A stretch of 64,000 bases of DNA from Girardinichthys multiradiatus (lineage: Eukaryota > Chordata > Actinopteri > Cyprinodontiformes > Goodeidae): NCBI RefSeq assembly GCF_021462225.1, contig NC_061805.1, positions 49,021,360 to 49,085,359 of the forward strand. Reading direction: 5' to 3'. How positions within the stretch are numbered: position 1 is the first letter of the stretch; each line of letters begins with the position of its first letter. The translations under genes were made by a program, and so were the position numbers. A model generated the notes under the pieces. That model was not told the DNA's origin. It saw only the letters and a program-made list of their open reading frames with translations, and did not search any database. Positions 24,377-34,930 of this stretch are shown here, in pieces.

Positions 24377-25613
24377 CATACAAGAGCATCTCAATATATT
24401 AGAACGTCATCAAGTTCATTTGTTTCAGCAATAAAAAAACTGAATATCACTTGAGATCAATAAAAATCATTTAGAAAATTATTTTATACAGAACTGTGGA
24501 TCTACAGAAAATAATGTTCATGCATTGTACAGTATCTGCACTCAATGCCTGGTTGGGGCTCCTTTTGCATGAATTACTGCATCAATGCGGCGTGGCATAG
24601 AGGCGATCAACCTGGTGGTTCTACTTGGGTGTTCTGGAAGCCCAGGTGGCTTTGATAGCGGCCTTCAGGTCATCTTCATTGTTGGGTCTTGTGTCTCTCA
24701 TCTTCCTCTTGACAATGCTCCACAGATTCTCTATTGGGGTTCTGGTCAGGCCAGTTTACTAACCAATCAAGCAACGTAACACCATTGGACCAGATTTTGG
24801 TACCCTTGGCAGTGTGGGTCAGTACCAGGTCCTGCTGGGAAAGAAATCAGCATCTCCATAAAGCTTGTCAGAAGGAAGCATTAATGTCTAAAAGTTCCTG
24901 GTAGATGGCTGCGCTGACTGGGGACTTCAGAACACAAAGTGAACCAGAACCTGCAGATGTCATGACACCCCAAATCATCATTGACTGTGGAAACTTCATA
25001 CTGGACTTTCAGGCAACATGGGTTATGTGCCTCTCCACTCTTCCTCCTGGGACCTTGACTTCCAAATGAAATGCAATCTTTAGGTTTTTCTGAAAAAAGG
25101 ACTTTGGACCAACAGACCAGTTCTTTATCTCCTTAGCCCAGGTAAGACACTTCTGACACTGTGGTTCAGGAGTAGCTTAACACAGGTAAGGAAGCAGTCC
25201 TCGATACATTTGTGGTTGGTGGCTCTTGAAGCGCTGAGTCCAGCTGAAGTCCATGTCTGCAGAATCCCTGCCCTGCAAATTCTTCAATGGGCTTTGCTTC
25301 ACAATCCTCTGAAGGCTGTGAGTATCCATAATGTCTGTGCATAATTTTGTACCACACTTTTTCTTTCCACTCAACTTTCTATGAATATGTTTGGATACAT
25401 AACTCTGTGAACAACCAGCTTCTTTACCAAAGACCTTTTGTGTCAGTCAGTGTCTTCTGGACAGCTGTTGAGTCAGCAGTCTCCCTTATGATTGTGCAGA
25501 CCATAAACACATTTTAATTTTCTGAGAACTTAACCACTACTCATAATCAAAATGAGCAAAGATGTGTAAAAATTTGATATACTATATATCATAATTTATT
25601 GAGATGCATCTGT
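24377..25613 (-). mobile_element. Tc1-type element, decayed, with terminal inverted repeats
   Basis: Terminal repeats: gcatctcaatatattagaa near 24386 and, in reverse, ttattgagatgcatc near 25597. The minus strand encodes Tc1 transposase pieces from right to left: SGKKKCGTKLCTD (helix-turn-helix linker), SLQRIVKQSPLKNLQG, a degraded FISFGSQGPR..WR block and finally an IEAI..MPRR.. end at about 24600. Stops and frameshifts break the frame many times. The element lies 210 bp upstream of the FU4 exon in gene direction. Inactive. Confidence 0.78.
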
Positions 25614-27396
25614 TAAATCACTTTACCCTTTAATACAAAATAAATGTAAAAAAGTCTTGTCAGAACAGGGCAAAGCCAGCGCAACTCATTCAGCAAAAAT
25701 GTGCTAAATAACAATTGGTGTTGTCCTATTTGCTGTTGGGAGCAAAATAAACAAAAATGTTAGTTAAAGTCAATTATATACCACATAATACAAATACATA
25801 AAATAAAATATTCATCATCCAATCCATCTGTTTCAGGAGGTCTGCTGGACTGAAATCTAGAAGGTAAATCCCCTCCATGTCGCTCAGGAAGTTGACATTT
25901 CCAACCCGAGCTCAAAGCAGGAACTGATTCATATGGTTTTGACCTTTTTCCCCTGAAGGCTCCCCCGATTCTGACATTTTCTGAAAGAGGAAAGCTCACC
26001 AAGGTTAAGACCTCTATAAGAGCAACAGGAAAGGAAGAGCTCCTTCAACACTCCTCTGGGTGGTTTCGACTACAGAAAGAACTTAGCAATGAGCTACCAA
26101 GTTCTCAGTCACCCTCAGGGTAGCTTATTTCTGGCCTATATTATCATCCCACCCATTAAAAATAGAAGCTATCCATATTCATACAGGATCTCTTTATTCT
26201 GAATCCTCATTAGTGCACAAAGGACCTGGTAAAGTATTGTTTTTTACTTTGTCTCTAGCTGACTAATCCTTTAAGCTCCACAGAGATGCAAAGAAATAAA
26301 CCCAAGCAAACCTTCACCTGAAGGCTAATGCTACCAATAAAGCTTTTACCGTCAGAAATGCTGTTTTCACTTGATTTTATTCAGCACAGGCACATTGTTT
26401 GACATCTAATTTTTCTACTAAAATATCCACGTTGACTCGCCAGAGGAAAAATTAACCAAACCGCGCATTACAAACTGCTTGTTAAATCTTTGGGAACCAA
26501 TGAAGAATGACATTTTGGAGGCTTTTAGAAAAAGATATTTATTCTCTGGTGAAACTTTACCTTTAACAGTAGACTTATGTTCAGTAATGTGAGCAATTTT
26601 AATCAGGTTTAAACTGCTGTACTGAAGAAAACAGAATAAAGCAGAACACATTTAATTAACAGCCTTTGCTTGTGTGCAGCATGATTCTTGTTCACTTAAA
26701 AAAGCTGTTGGCATCAACTCATAAATGTGGTTTATTTAACAGAAGCAGTTGAAGAGTATTCTGGTTAAAATTGGGCATGAATGATCAGATGACACAACCT
26801 TAAAAAAACTAAATTTACTAAATCATCTACTGGGAACACTGTGAGGTTGTTTGTTATTGAAGATTAAAGATGGAGATGCAATCACACCTGTTCTAAAGTG
26901 TGAAGCACGTCGAAATCCTGATGTTCATAAATAAGTGAGTTTCATAACTCTTCAGAACAGCTGAGCTATCTCTACTGCACTAAAAACAAGAACATTTGTT
27001 TCTCAGGATTCACAATTCCTCTAAAATACACGCAAAAAATAACTTTCCATTTCAAATTACATGTGTTAATAATCAGCCGGAATCAGTTTACAGCCCATTA
27101 ACCTAAAAAGAAAACAAATAAAATAGAATATAAAGCCCTAGGGAACAAATGCTAATTTTAATCCACATGCTAAGCATTAAAGAAAGACCTAAAGACCAGG
27201 AAATGAACACTCAAAGCACTAATAATTAACTAGTTAAAAATCTGGGAATTACCAGAAGCTCATAGTGGTGTTATGGCCTAATTCTGACTTATATTACTTA
27301 ACCTTAATCTAATAAGGAAAAGGGAAGAAAAGAGTTGTGGTCCAGTGTTCAGGAAAACCTTTAGAAATCAGCTAAATTCAGCAGCACTGCTGAATT
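25614..27396. other. FRAS1 intron 3, non-coding
   Basis: A minus-strand open frame at 25760-26002 is arginine- and serine-rich with no known motif and may be part of an unrecognised repeat. Otherwise AT-rich intron. Confidence 0.45.
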
Positions 27397-27400
27397 TCTG

Positions 27401-28039
27401 TTGGGGGACTTCAATGCCCACGTGGAAAACGACTGTGACACCATGAGAGGCGTGATTGGGAGGAATGGCCTCCTCGATCTGAATCCAAGTGGTGTTTCAG
27501 TATTAGGCTTCTGTGCTAGTCACAGATTGTCCATAATGAACACCATGTTCAAGCATAAAGGTGTTAATCAGTGCACTTGGCACCAAGACACCCTAGGCAG
27601 GGGGTTGATGATCGACTTTGTTGTCGTGTCATCAGACCTTCGGCCGCATGTTTTGGACACTCGGGTGAAGAGAGGGGCTGAGCTGTCCACTGATCACTAC
27701 CTGGTGGTGAGTTGGATCCACTGGAAAAGGAGAAAGCTGGACAGACTTGACACGCCCAAGCGGATACTGAGGGTCTGCTGGGAACGTCTGGCGGAGCCCT
27801 CGGCCAGGGATGTATTCGACTCTCACTCCTGGCAAGCTTTGACCAGATTCCGGGGGAGTCCGAGTGGACCATGTTCTCTGTATCTATTGTCAATGCTGTG
27901 GTGGACATCGGCAGTAAGAGATACTGTCAAGCTGAAGGAGTCCTATCGGCTGTGGTTGGCCTGTGAGACTCCTGAGGCGGCTAACGGGTACCATGAGGCC
28001 AAGCGTGCCATGACTGGACTCTTTCATCACCATGGCTGA
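27401..28039 (+). pseudogene. Rex3 endonuclease C-terminal part and linker
   Basis: The open frame encodes the C-terminal half of an AP-type endonuclease that nicks target DNA for LINE insertion. It begins at the GDFNAHV motif and includes [16 protein letters not shown] and the closing [10 protein letters not shown], where the SDH/TDH-type histidine is catalytic. The catalytic N-terminal part (the N and E motifs) is absent through 5-prime truncation. The downstream linker stays open to a stop at 28037-28039, where it overlaps the RT frame after the internal deletion. Not functional. Confidence 0.85.
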
Positions 28040-29513
28040 AGTCACTGGGGTGGTTAAAAAGCTCCACGGTGGCAAGGCTTCGGGGATGGACGAGATCTGC
28101 CCTGAGTACCTCAAGTCTCTGGATGTTGTGGGGCTGTCATGGTTGACACATCTCTTCAACATTGTGTGGCGGTCGGGGACAGTGCTTCTGGACTGGCAGA
28201 CCGGGGTGGTGGTCCCCCTTCAAAACAATGGTGACCGGAGGGTGTGTTCCAACTATAGGGGGATCACACTCTTCAGCCTCGCTGGTAAGGCCTATGCCAG
28301 GGTATTGGAGAGGAGAGTCCGACCGATAGTCGAACCTCGGCTTCAGGAGGAGCAGTGTGGTTTTCGTCCTGGCCGTGGAACACTGGACCAGCTCTATACC
28401 CTCTACAGGGTACTCGAGGGTTCATGGGAGTTTGTCCAACTGGTCCACATGTGTTTTGTGGACCTGGAGAAGGCATTTGACTGTGTCTCTCGTGGTGCCC
28501 TGTGGGGGGTGCTCCAGGAATACGGAGTCGAGGGTCCTTTATTAGGGGCCATCCAGTCTTTGTACAAGCGGAGCAGGAGTTTGGTTCGCATTGCCGGCAC
28601 TAAGTGGGACCGGTTCCTGGTGCATGTTGGACTCCGGCAGGGCTGCCCTTTGTCACCGGTCCTGTTCATAACTTTTATGGACAGGATTTCTAGGCGCAGC
28701 GAAGGGCCGGAGGGGGTCTGGTTTGGGGACCAGAGGATTTTGTCTCTTCTTTTTGCAGATGACGTGGTCCTGCTGGCCCCCTCTAGCCAAGACCTACGGC
28801 ATGCACTAGGGCGGTTCGCAGCCGAGTGTGAAATCAGCTCCACCAAGTCCGAGGCCATGGTTCTCGACCGGAAAAGGGTGGCTTACCTTCTTCAGGTTGG
28901 AGGGGAGTTCCTGCCTCAAGTGGAGAAGTTCAAGTATCTCGGGGTCTTGTTCATGAGCGAGGGGAGAATGGAGCGGGAGATTTGCAGACAGATCAGTGCG
29001 GCTGGCGCAGTAATGGGGACGCTGTGCTGGTCCGTTGTGGTGAAGAGAGAGCTGAGCGGAAAAGCGAAGCTCTCGATTTACCGGTCGGTCTATGTTCCTA
29101 CCCTCACCTATGGCCATGAACTTTGGGTCATGACTGAAAGAACGAGATCCCGGATACAAGCAGCTGAAATGAGCTTCCTCCGTAGGGTGGCCGGGCACTC
29201 CCTTAGAGATAGGGTGAGGAGCTCGGCCATCCGGGCGGACCTCGGAGTAGAGCCGCTGGTCCTCCACATCGAGAGGAGCCAGTTGAGGTGGCTCGGGCAT
29301 CTATACCGGATGCCTCCTGGACGCCTTCCTCGGGAGGTGTTCCAGGCACGTCCCACCGGGAGGAGGCCCAGGGGACGTTGGAGGGACTGTGTCTCTCGGC
29401 TGGCCTGGGAACGCCTTGGGCTCCCCCAGGAGGACTTGGAGGAGGTGTCTAGGGAGAGGGACGTCTCGGTATCTCTACTGAGTCTGCTGCCCCCGCGACC
29501 CGGTCATGGATGA
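28032..29513 (+). pseudogene. Rex3 reverse transcriptase, long open frame
   Basis: A 493-codon open frame covers nearly the whole RT domain and C-terminus. Motifs in order: SNYRGITLFSLAGK, QCGFRPGRGTLDQL, CFVDLEKAFDCVS (motif A aspartate), GLRQGCPLSPVLF, LLFADDVVLLAP (catalytic FADD), KFKYLGVLF, then LTYGHELWVMTER, SFLRRVAGHSLRDRVRSSA and RPRGRWRDCVSRLAWERLG. The catalytic residues are intact. About four residues seem missing after AAECE compared with other Rex3 copies (usual AAGMRIS). With the endonuclease broken, this copy cannot act alone. The AUG at 28032 lies in the element and is not a true start. Confidence 0.9.
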
Positions 29514-29545
29514 AGCGGAAGACGATGATAATGAGTACAAGGTTT

Positions 29546-30386
29546 TTCTTTAACAGAACAGTTAAACTTGATGATTTTTAAAACAATTTTGAACTTGAAT
29601 TAATATCTCCTCAGTCTGCCTAGCATAGCATGAGAGAAATGGTATAATGAGGTCATTGCTGCAACATTTAAGTAACACTTGTGTAAATTGTGTAGCAGTG
29701 GCACCTAGATGTGGTATAAAGTTTTAATGTCATTCCACAGATTTCCTCAGATTTTCCTCTAAAACATATGTTTTATCGGTAATAAATAAACATACACTTT
29801 ATTTGTCAGCTCCTGCCATTAAAAGGAAACTTTGGCAGCTTTTTTTTTCTGCATTAGTTAGACTAAACGTCTTAGTTTACAGCAGCCCTTCCCTCCTATA
29901 TAGAACACCATTTATTGTTGCCAGAGAGAGTTCAGTTCAGGTTATAAAAACCCATATAATGTTTCCACTTTACTAAAACGTAGTATGATTGTTTTGATTT
30001 AATTGTGTTTATACGGCCATCCCTGCAATAAATACGTTTTCTTTTTTTTTGTTTATTGCTTTTCTTTTCGAAATAATGAGAATATTTGTGATGAACATGA
30101 GAATTTGAACCTTGTATATAGCAGCGACCACCTTGTTTGGTTTCTGAAGAACACACCTCAAATAACCTTAAAGAGTTTTTTAATATAGTCAGTGAAGCTT
30201 TTCTAAGCTGTGCTAAAAGAAAAATGTCTGAAACGTTGTTTTTAAGGCAGAGTACTGGCTTTGTAGTTCTTTAAAAATGACTATAATTAACAGGTCGTAA
30301 CACAAACAGAAATCAGATTACAAATACGGCATGATGATTTAATTAGCAAACTGAAGAATGAGGTCTTCAAACAAAAAAACTGAGAA
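29546..30386. other. Non-coding gap between two Rex3 copies
   Basis: AT-rich, nothing recognised. Confidence 0.5.
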
Positions 30387-30412
30387 ATTAATATGAATGA
30401 ATTCATATTAAT
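30387..30412. repeat. Imperfect palindrome (12-bp arms) next to Rex3 tail
   Basis: Arms attaatatgaat and attcatattaat are exact reverse complements separated by ga. It abuts the truncated 5-prime end of the Rex3 fragment at 30414, so it may mark the integration point. Confidence 0.85.
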
Positions 30413-30413
30413 T

Positions 30414-30640
30414 CAGTGCCTTCCTCAGGACGTGTTCCAGGCACGTCCCATCGTGAGGAGGCCATGGGGACGTTGGAGGGACTATGTCTCTCGGCTGGCC
30501 TGGGAACGCCTTGGGCTCCCCCCGGAGGAGCTGGAGAGGTGTCTGGGGAGAGGGATGTCTGGGCGTCTCTGCCGAGTCTGTTGCCCCCGCGACCCGGTCC
30601 CGGATAAAGCGGAAGATGACGAGTACGAGTACTTGTCATC
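30414..30640 (+). mobile_element. Rex3 3-prime fragment
   Basis: Only the last coding portion (VFQARPIVRRPWGRWRDYVS, LAWERLGLPPEELE) and the tail cggataaagcggaagatgac are present. It is about 90 percent like 29335-29540 by eye. A typical dead-on-arrival 5-prime-truncated LINE insertion. Confidence 0.85.
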
Positions 30641-31014
30641 ATATTGGCAGCTTTGAATTTGGCAAAGAAATTGTAAGTTGTGACCCTGAACTTGAACTAT
30701 TTCAAACCTTTTCTGTGTGCTGCTTTTTAAGCTTCTGCAACACTGTATTTTTCAAATGTACATTTTATTGAGCTTAGAAGCTGGAGGCAGGTGTGTAAAT
30801 CCAAACTGAATGTATATTTTAGCTTTCCTTAATGTTTTGTGGCATTGTTTGGACATCGCTTCATGTCCAAACAGCTCATATAAATGTTTCTCTTAATTTA
30901 AAATTGCTCGAGAGCCTCCCTTCATACGGAGCAAGGGAATTAAAAAGTGGAGAAGTTTCCTGACAACATGCTGTAGGTTTACACAATGCAACGTAAAAAA
31001 TGTGTCAGTTTTAC

Positions 31015-31158
31015 CGTAACAGATTCCTTCCTGGTTGTAGTATCCTGCTCCACAGTCAAATACACAAACTCCATCTTTAAGCAAAGCGGCGGGGTCAGAA
31101 CATGACAGGCACTCCTGCTGAGTCGGTCCGCGGCATTCAGAACATGAACCATGACAAC
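31015..31158 (-). CDS. fras1: FRAS1 exon, furin-like repeat 3
   Basis: A 144-bp phase 1-1 exon with acceptor ccatccag and donor gtaaaa. It encodes CHGSCSECRGPTQQECLSC, then a loop LLKDGVC and the ending GYYNQEGIC. This is a standard eight-cysteine furin-like repeat and resembles FRAS1 FU3. The split codon with the previous exon (c plus gt) gives arginine just before the first cysteine. A decayed antisense-looking Rex3 scrap lies about 200 bp upstream in gene direction. The frame is open and the exon looks functional. Confidence 0.88.
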
Positions 31159-31339
31159 CTGGATGGTGGAGAAGACAGAAGTGCTTTCTTATGGTGGTGC
31201 ATGTTCTTCCAAAAAGGCAGAAAACAAGTAACACAGGGCTGTACAGCCAAACCTGGAGTTAATCTTTATATGATAGAGCAGTTAGGGTAAAATGACAAAA
31301 ATACAGTTTGATATGATATTGGATATTGGAAGAAATAGG

Positions 31340-31490
31340 CTGCATTGAGCTGATTTTAACATAGAGCTGAGCGCAATCTAAAGTTTTACTTTTTGAAACA
31401 GCTCTTTCTTTCTTCATGACAGACCAGCATAGAGGGCGCATTATGGCACATTAGGCCCCAATCTGTCCGTCCATCACCGATGAACAAGAC
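31340..31490 (-). mobile_element. Rex3 scrap, reverse orientation
   Basis: On the minus strand MRPLCWSVMKKERAVSKSK parallels the MGTLCWSVVVKRELSGKAK block of the large Rex3 copy. Heavily decayed; boundaries uncertain. Confidence 0.5.
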
Positions 31491-33989
31491 AGAAAACATA
31501 CAATAACTCCTTCGTTCAAGGAGAAGACTGACCATCAACCCAGGAGGAAGCAGCCATACCCACTTGAATCCAGATTCATAGCAGACAAAATGAAGATTAT
31601 CAGAGAATCTAGTTGTACCATGCAAGCTGTGCAAAGCAAACGGCTCTGACCAAAACAAGTTACCCTGGTTATGATTCACATAAATAAAAATAATTTGGAT
31701 GGGGCCTTCCCTCAAACATGTAAAATGCCTCCTTTAAATGTGTGAAAACTGTGTCATCTCAGAGGTGCTGTTGGCTCAGTGAAGCTATTTTAGGAGAAGA
31801 TCTGCTTTTTCCTGTAGTTTCAGAGTGGGAAGCACGTGCAAACTTAGGGTTTCAAACATTTAGCACCGACACATGACTTTGTGCATGTGCGCCTTGGTGC
31901 TTTAACCCTAAAAGCTTATACCAAATTCCTGTTTAAATGTTACTTTTATTGCTAAACTCATTTAGTTAGACAAAAGGAAAAACATCTTGTTTTTAAATTA
32001 TAAGAGTTTTAGTTGTAGGCAAATGATTATTATGTAATTAATAAAAATAATTTAATTTTGTTCCTTAACGTTAACATAGTAATCAACTCTGGCTTTAGGA
32101 ATTAAAAGCTTTTGTTATTGCTGACATTTTTCTCCTTAAAATAATTCTCAGTAAAAAGCTAAAGACAGTTTAAAAACAGGGAAGGCTCACTGCAGTCACA
32201 CACTGATGTATTTTTTTCAGAGCTTTCTATGTGAAATAATGTCTCATTTGAAATCATAATGACCTCTAGAACATGTTCAGCTACCAGCATCAGTTGCCAT
32301 AGTTACAGGCAGAGGTAAGCTTTGTGATACTAAGAATCTCAGCGATGAACCTTCATTAACCTTTGTCCACTGACAGTGCGGACATTTAAATGATACATTA
32401 AGCATTCATTTTTTAAGGAATAGTCATCCATTTTTTCCAGAGACATTTATGAAAATCCCAGTCAGGGCAAAAAGCATCGTATTCGTAAAGACCAGCGCTC
32501 TTTGTGACACAGAGAAGCAACAATATAACCTGTCTCACACTTGGCTTTGTATTGCCGGGATGAAAATAAATGAATAATTATCATCTGTGTGATATAGCTG
32601 CAACTGTCATTTCCCAGCAGCCCACCAATATGGGCAAATGCATAAAAAAAAAACCCAACAAAAATAAGGCAAACTTAAAGGAAGACACCTTACATTTATC
32701 CTTACTGACGCCTCACGCTGCATGTTTTTGTTCTGCTGCTTTCCTGCAGAAGATAACGCTCCACCAAATCAAGACAAGCTAGAATGAACAAAAGTTTTCT
32801 TCCTCAGATGAAAAAGGCAGCTAAATTCCCCGTAACACTTTATATACACTGGGTTCGAACAACAGATCTCAAAGCTTTATCAAATGTTTTATAAAGTGAA
32901 GACTTTGGCAGTTTTTCTCTCATTTTTAATCTCTTCAGACAGTCTAAAGAACTATTGATGAAAAACATTTAAAATAATTACATGAATGTCTGGATGTTTG
33001 GCAAAAAATCTAAAGAAATGAGCGCGAACTTGATGGCATTAAAGATGAAATATAGGTTAAAATCTGAGGATAAAAGGAATAACAGGAGCAGAGAGTGAAA
33101 CTTAGGAGCCATAATAAGCGAGAGAAACTCAAAGAGGCACAGGGAAATTCACCCAAGGAGAGTATAATTAATTTATTCAGTGTCATAAGAACAGCTGATA
33201 AAAATCTTAATTAATCTGAGATTCCAGAACAGAGGCCAATACATATCTGAGAAGTTATTAGACAGGAGAGTGAAACAAATCATCCGATCCCTGCTGCTCT
33301 GTGCCAACTGTCCTCAAGGAACAAAATTCACACACTTCTTAGTTGTGTTCTTGGAAATACACCCCACCCAACTGAAACTTTTCTTCGACCACCTTAAAAA
33401 CATGATGTTAGATGAAAACGCAACAGCTTTCTTGTTCTCCTAACAGCTGTATAATTCTTGTTTCTTGATTACAGGTTGTTGGAAATTTCAGGTGCATTCC
33501 CAAAAAGGAACAAGATAGGAGTTAGTATACCAAACAGATGAAAACGCAAGGCCATGCAAACCTTTGGTAAACGCAAACACATCTCTGTCCACTTTGTCCT
33601 TGCTGCAGACATTATTTAATAATTGACAACATTTGGATCCAAGCTGAATGTCTTCAGTTCAAAAGTTTAAAGAAGAGAGAACGTGACAGTGCATATCCCT
33701 CCCATCGGGAAGCCTAACCTGAGAAAAGTCCAAGTTTAGCCAGAATGTTGTCAATAATTGAGAAATATCTGCAGCAGGACGTTATGAGGCTGGAGTAAGA
33801 ATATTCCCTTCATTTTCATTAACATTTCCAAAGTCATCCTGAGAAGCTGCAAGATGCCCAGGGTGTGGTGTGATCAAGGTGATAGGATCATTATGGGAAG
33901 GTATCGCTGATGTATCAAACATTGTGGGCATGTAGAAGAGCATCTCAACGACATCATCCATTGTCTATCGATGATCCAAGATCAGCCTG
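31491..33989 (-). other. FRAS1 intron 2, non-coding
   Basis: AT-rich; nothing recognised on either strand. Confidence 0.5.
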
Positions 33990-34930
33990 CAAGGTAACAT
34001 GAGGGAAAATCACAGATTTCAGGGATAGGGATATATAGTCTTTCAAGTAGGTTTTGAGTCTGCCCAGGGGTCCCCTTCTATTTGGGCTTGCCTGGAAATT
34101 CTGAAAGTGAGACATCTCAGAGCTACTTTGATCAGATGCCCAAACCACCTCACCTGCTAAATTTTGACTGTGAGGAGCAGTACGTCTACTTTAAACTCAC
34201 CCCAGATGTTCCTCCTCACCCTTTTTTGGGCCAAGTCCAGACACTCTGTGAATGAAACTCCTTTCAGCAGCTTGTATCCAGGATTTTATCTTTTGGTCAT
34301 GGTCCATATCTGATAACAGAAGGTGAGGGCTGGAACATAGACCAACCGGTAAATGGAGAGCTTCGCTTTTTGGGTCAGCTCTTTCTTCAGCTCGTTCTTC
34401 ACCACGACAGCACAGCTCACATTACTGGAAATGAGATCCCAATCTGTCCTTTCCTCTCCTACTCCATTATGGTACATAAATCATGAAAGAGATACTGGAA
34501 CTCCTTTGCTTGAGGCAGAAACCGAGTCCTGGTCCTGATGGAGCAAGATGTCTTTTTCCCTTGGTAAGAACTATGACTTGAGACTTGGAGGAGCTCACTT
34601 CCATCTCAGCTTTTTTACACTCAACCATGAACTGCTCCAGATGCCAAAACAACCACATCTTCTGTAAAAAGCAAAGAGGAGATCTATAGATTCCTAAATC
34701 AGAACCCTCCTTCCACGACAACAGCTTGGGTTTCGGTGCACTAACCCCACAAAAAAGATCCATTACAAGTGGGAGACCTGGCCGAGTCCAATCCACACTG
34801 ACAACATGCTCAACTTTGTACCAAGAATACAGCCCAGATCTTGATTTGGGTTTAGGAGGACCTGACAGCCTTTAAAAGCAATGCAGGTACCCAGTACTCC
34901 AAAGAAAACCTTCGTAAACCTTCTCCGGAG
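33990..34930 (-). mobile_element. Rex3 fragment, reverse orientation, strongly decayed
   Basis: Read on the minus strand from right to left: EYWVPALLLKAVRSS (from EYGVPGPLLRAI.S), a degraded GLRQGCPLS region near 34790, LEQFMVECKKAEMEVSSSKS (from the FAAECEAAGM..STSKS block), then KAKLSIYRLVYVPALTFCYQ and a decayed QLRWFGHLI block near 34130. Several frameshifts. It is older than the 27.4-kb copy. Confidence 0.75.

Larger units (their letters stand above)
27397..29545 (+). mobile_element. Rex3 (RTE-type LINE), 5-prime truncated, internally deleted
   Basis: A non-LTR retrotransposon copy. It starts inside the endonuclease domain and runs to the 3-prime end near gaagcggaagacgatgata. Two published Rex3 PCR primer sites, as I remember them, are present exactly: tggcagaccggggtggtggt at 28194-28213 and cagggctgccctttgtcacc at 28638-28657. 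This makes the family call firm. An internal deletion near 28010-28030 joins the region after the endonuclease to the start of the RT domain. It lies in FRAS1 intron 3, antisense to the gene. Confidence 0.9.

Noticed and set aside
25760..26002. 80-codon minus-strand open frame
   Set aside because: No known motif or splice context; may be part of an unrecognised repeat, not supported as a gene.
28403..29356. Several long minus-strand open frames
   Set aside because: Antisense shadows of the Rex3 reverse transcriptase.
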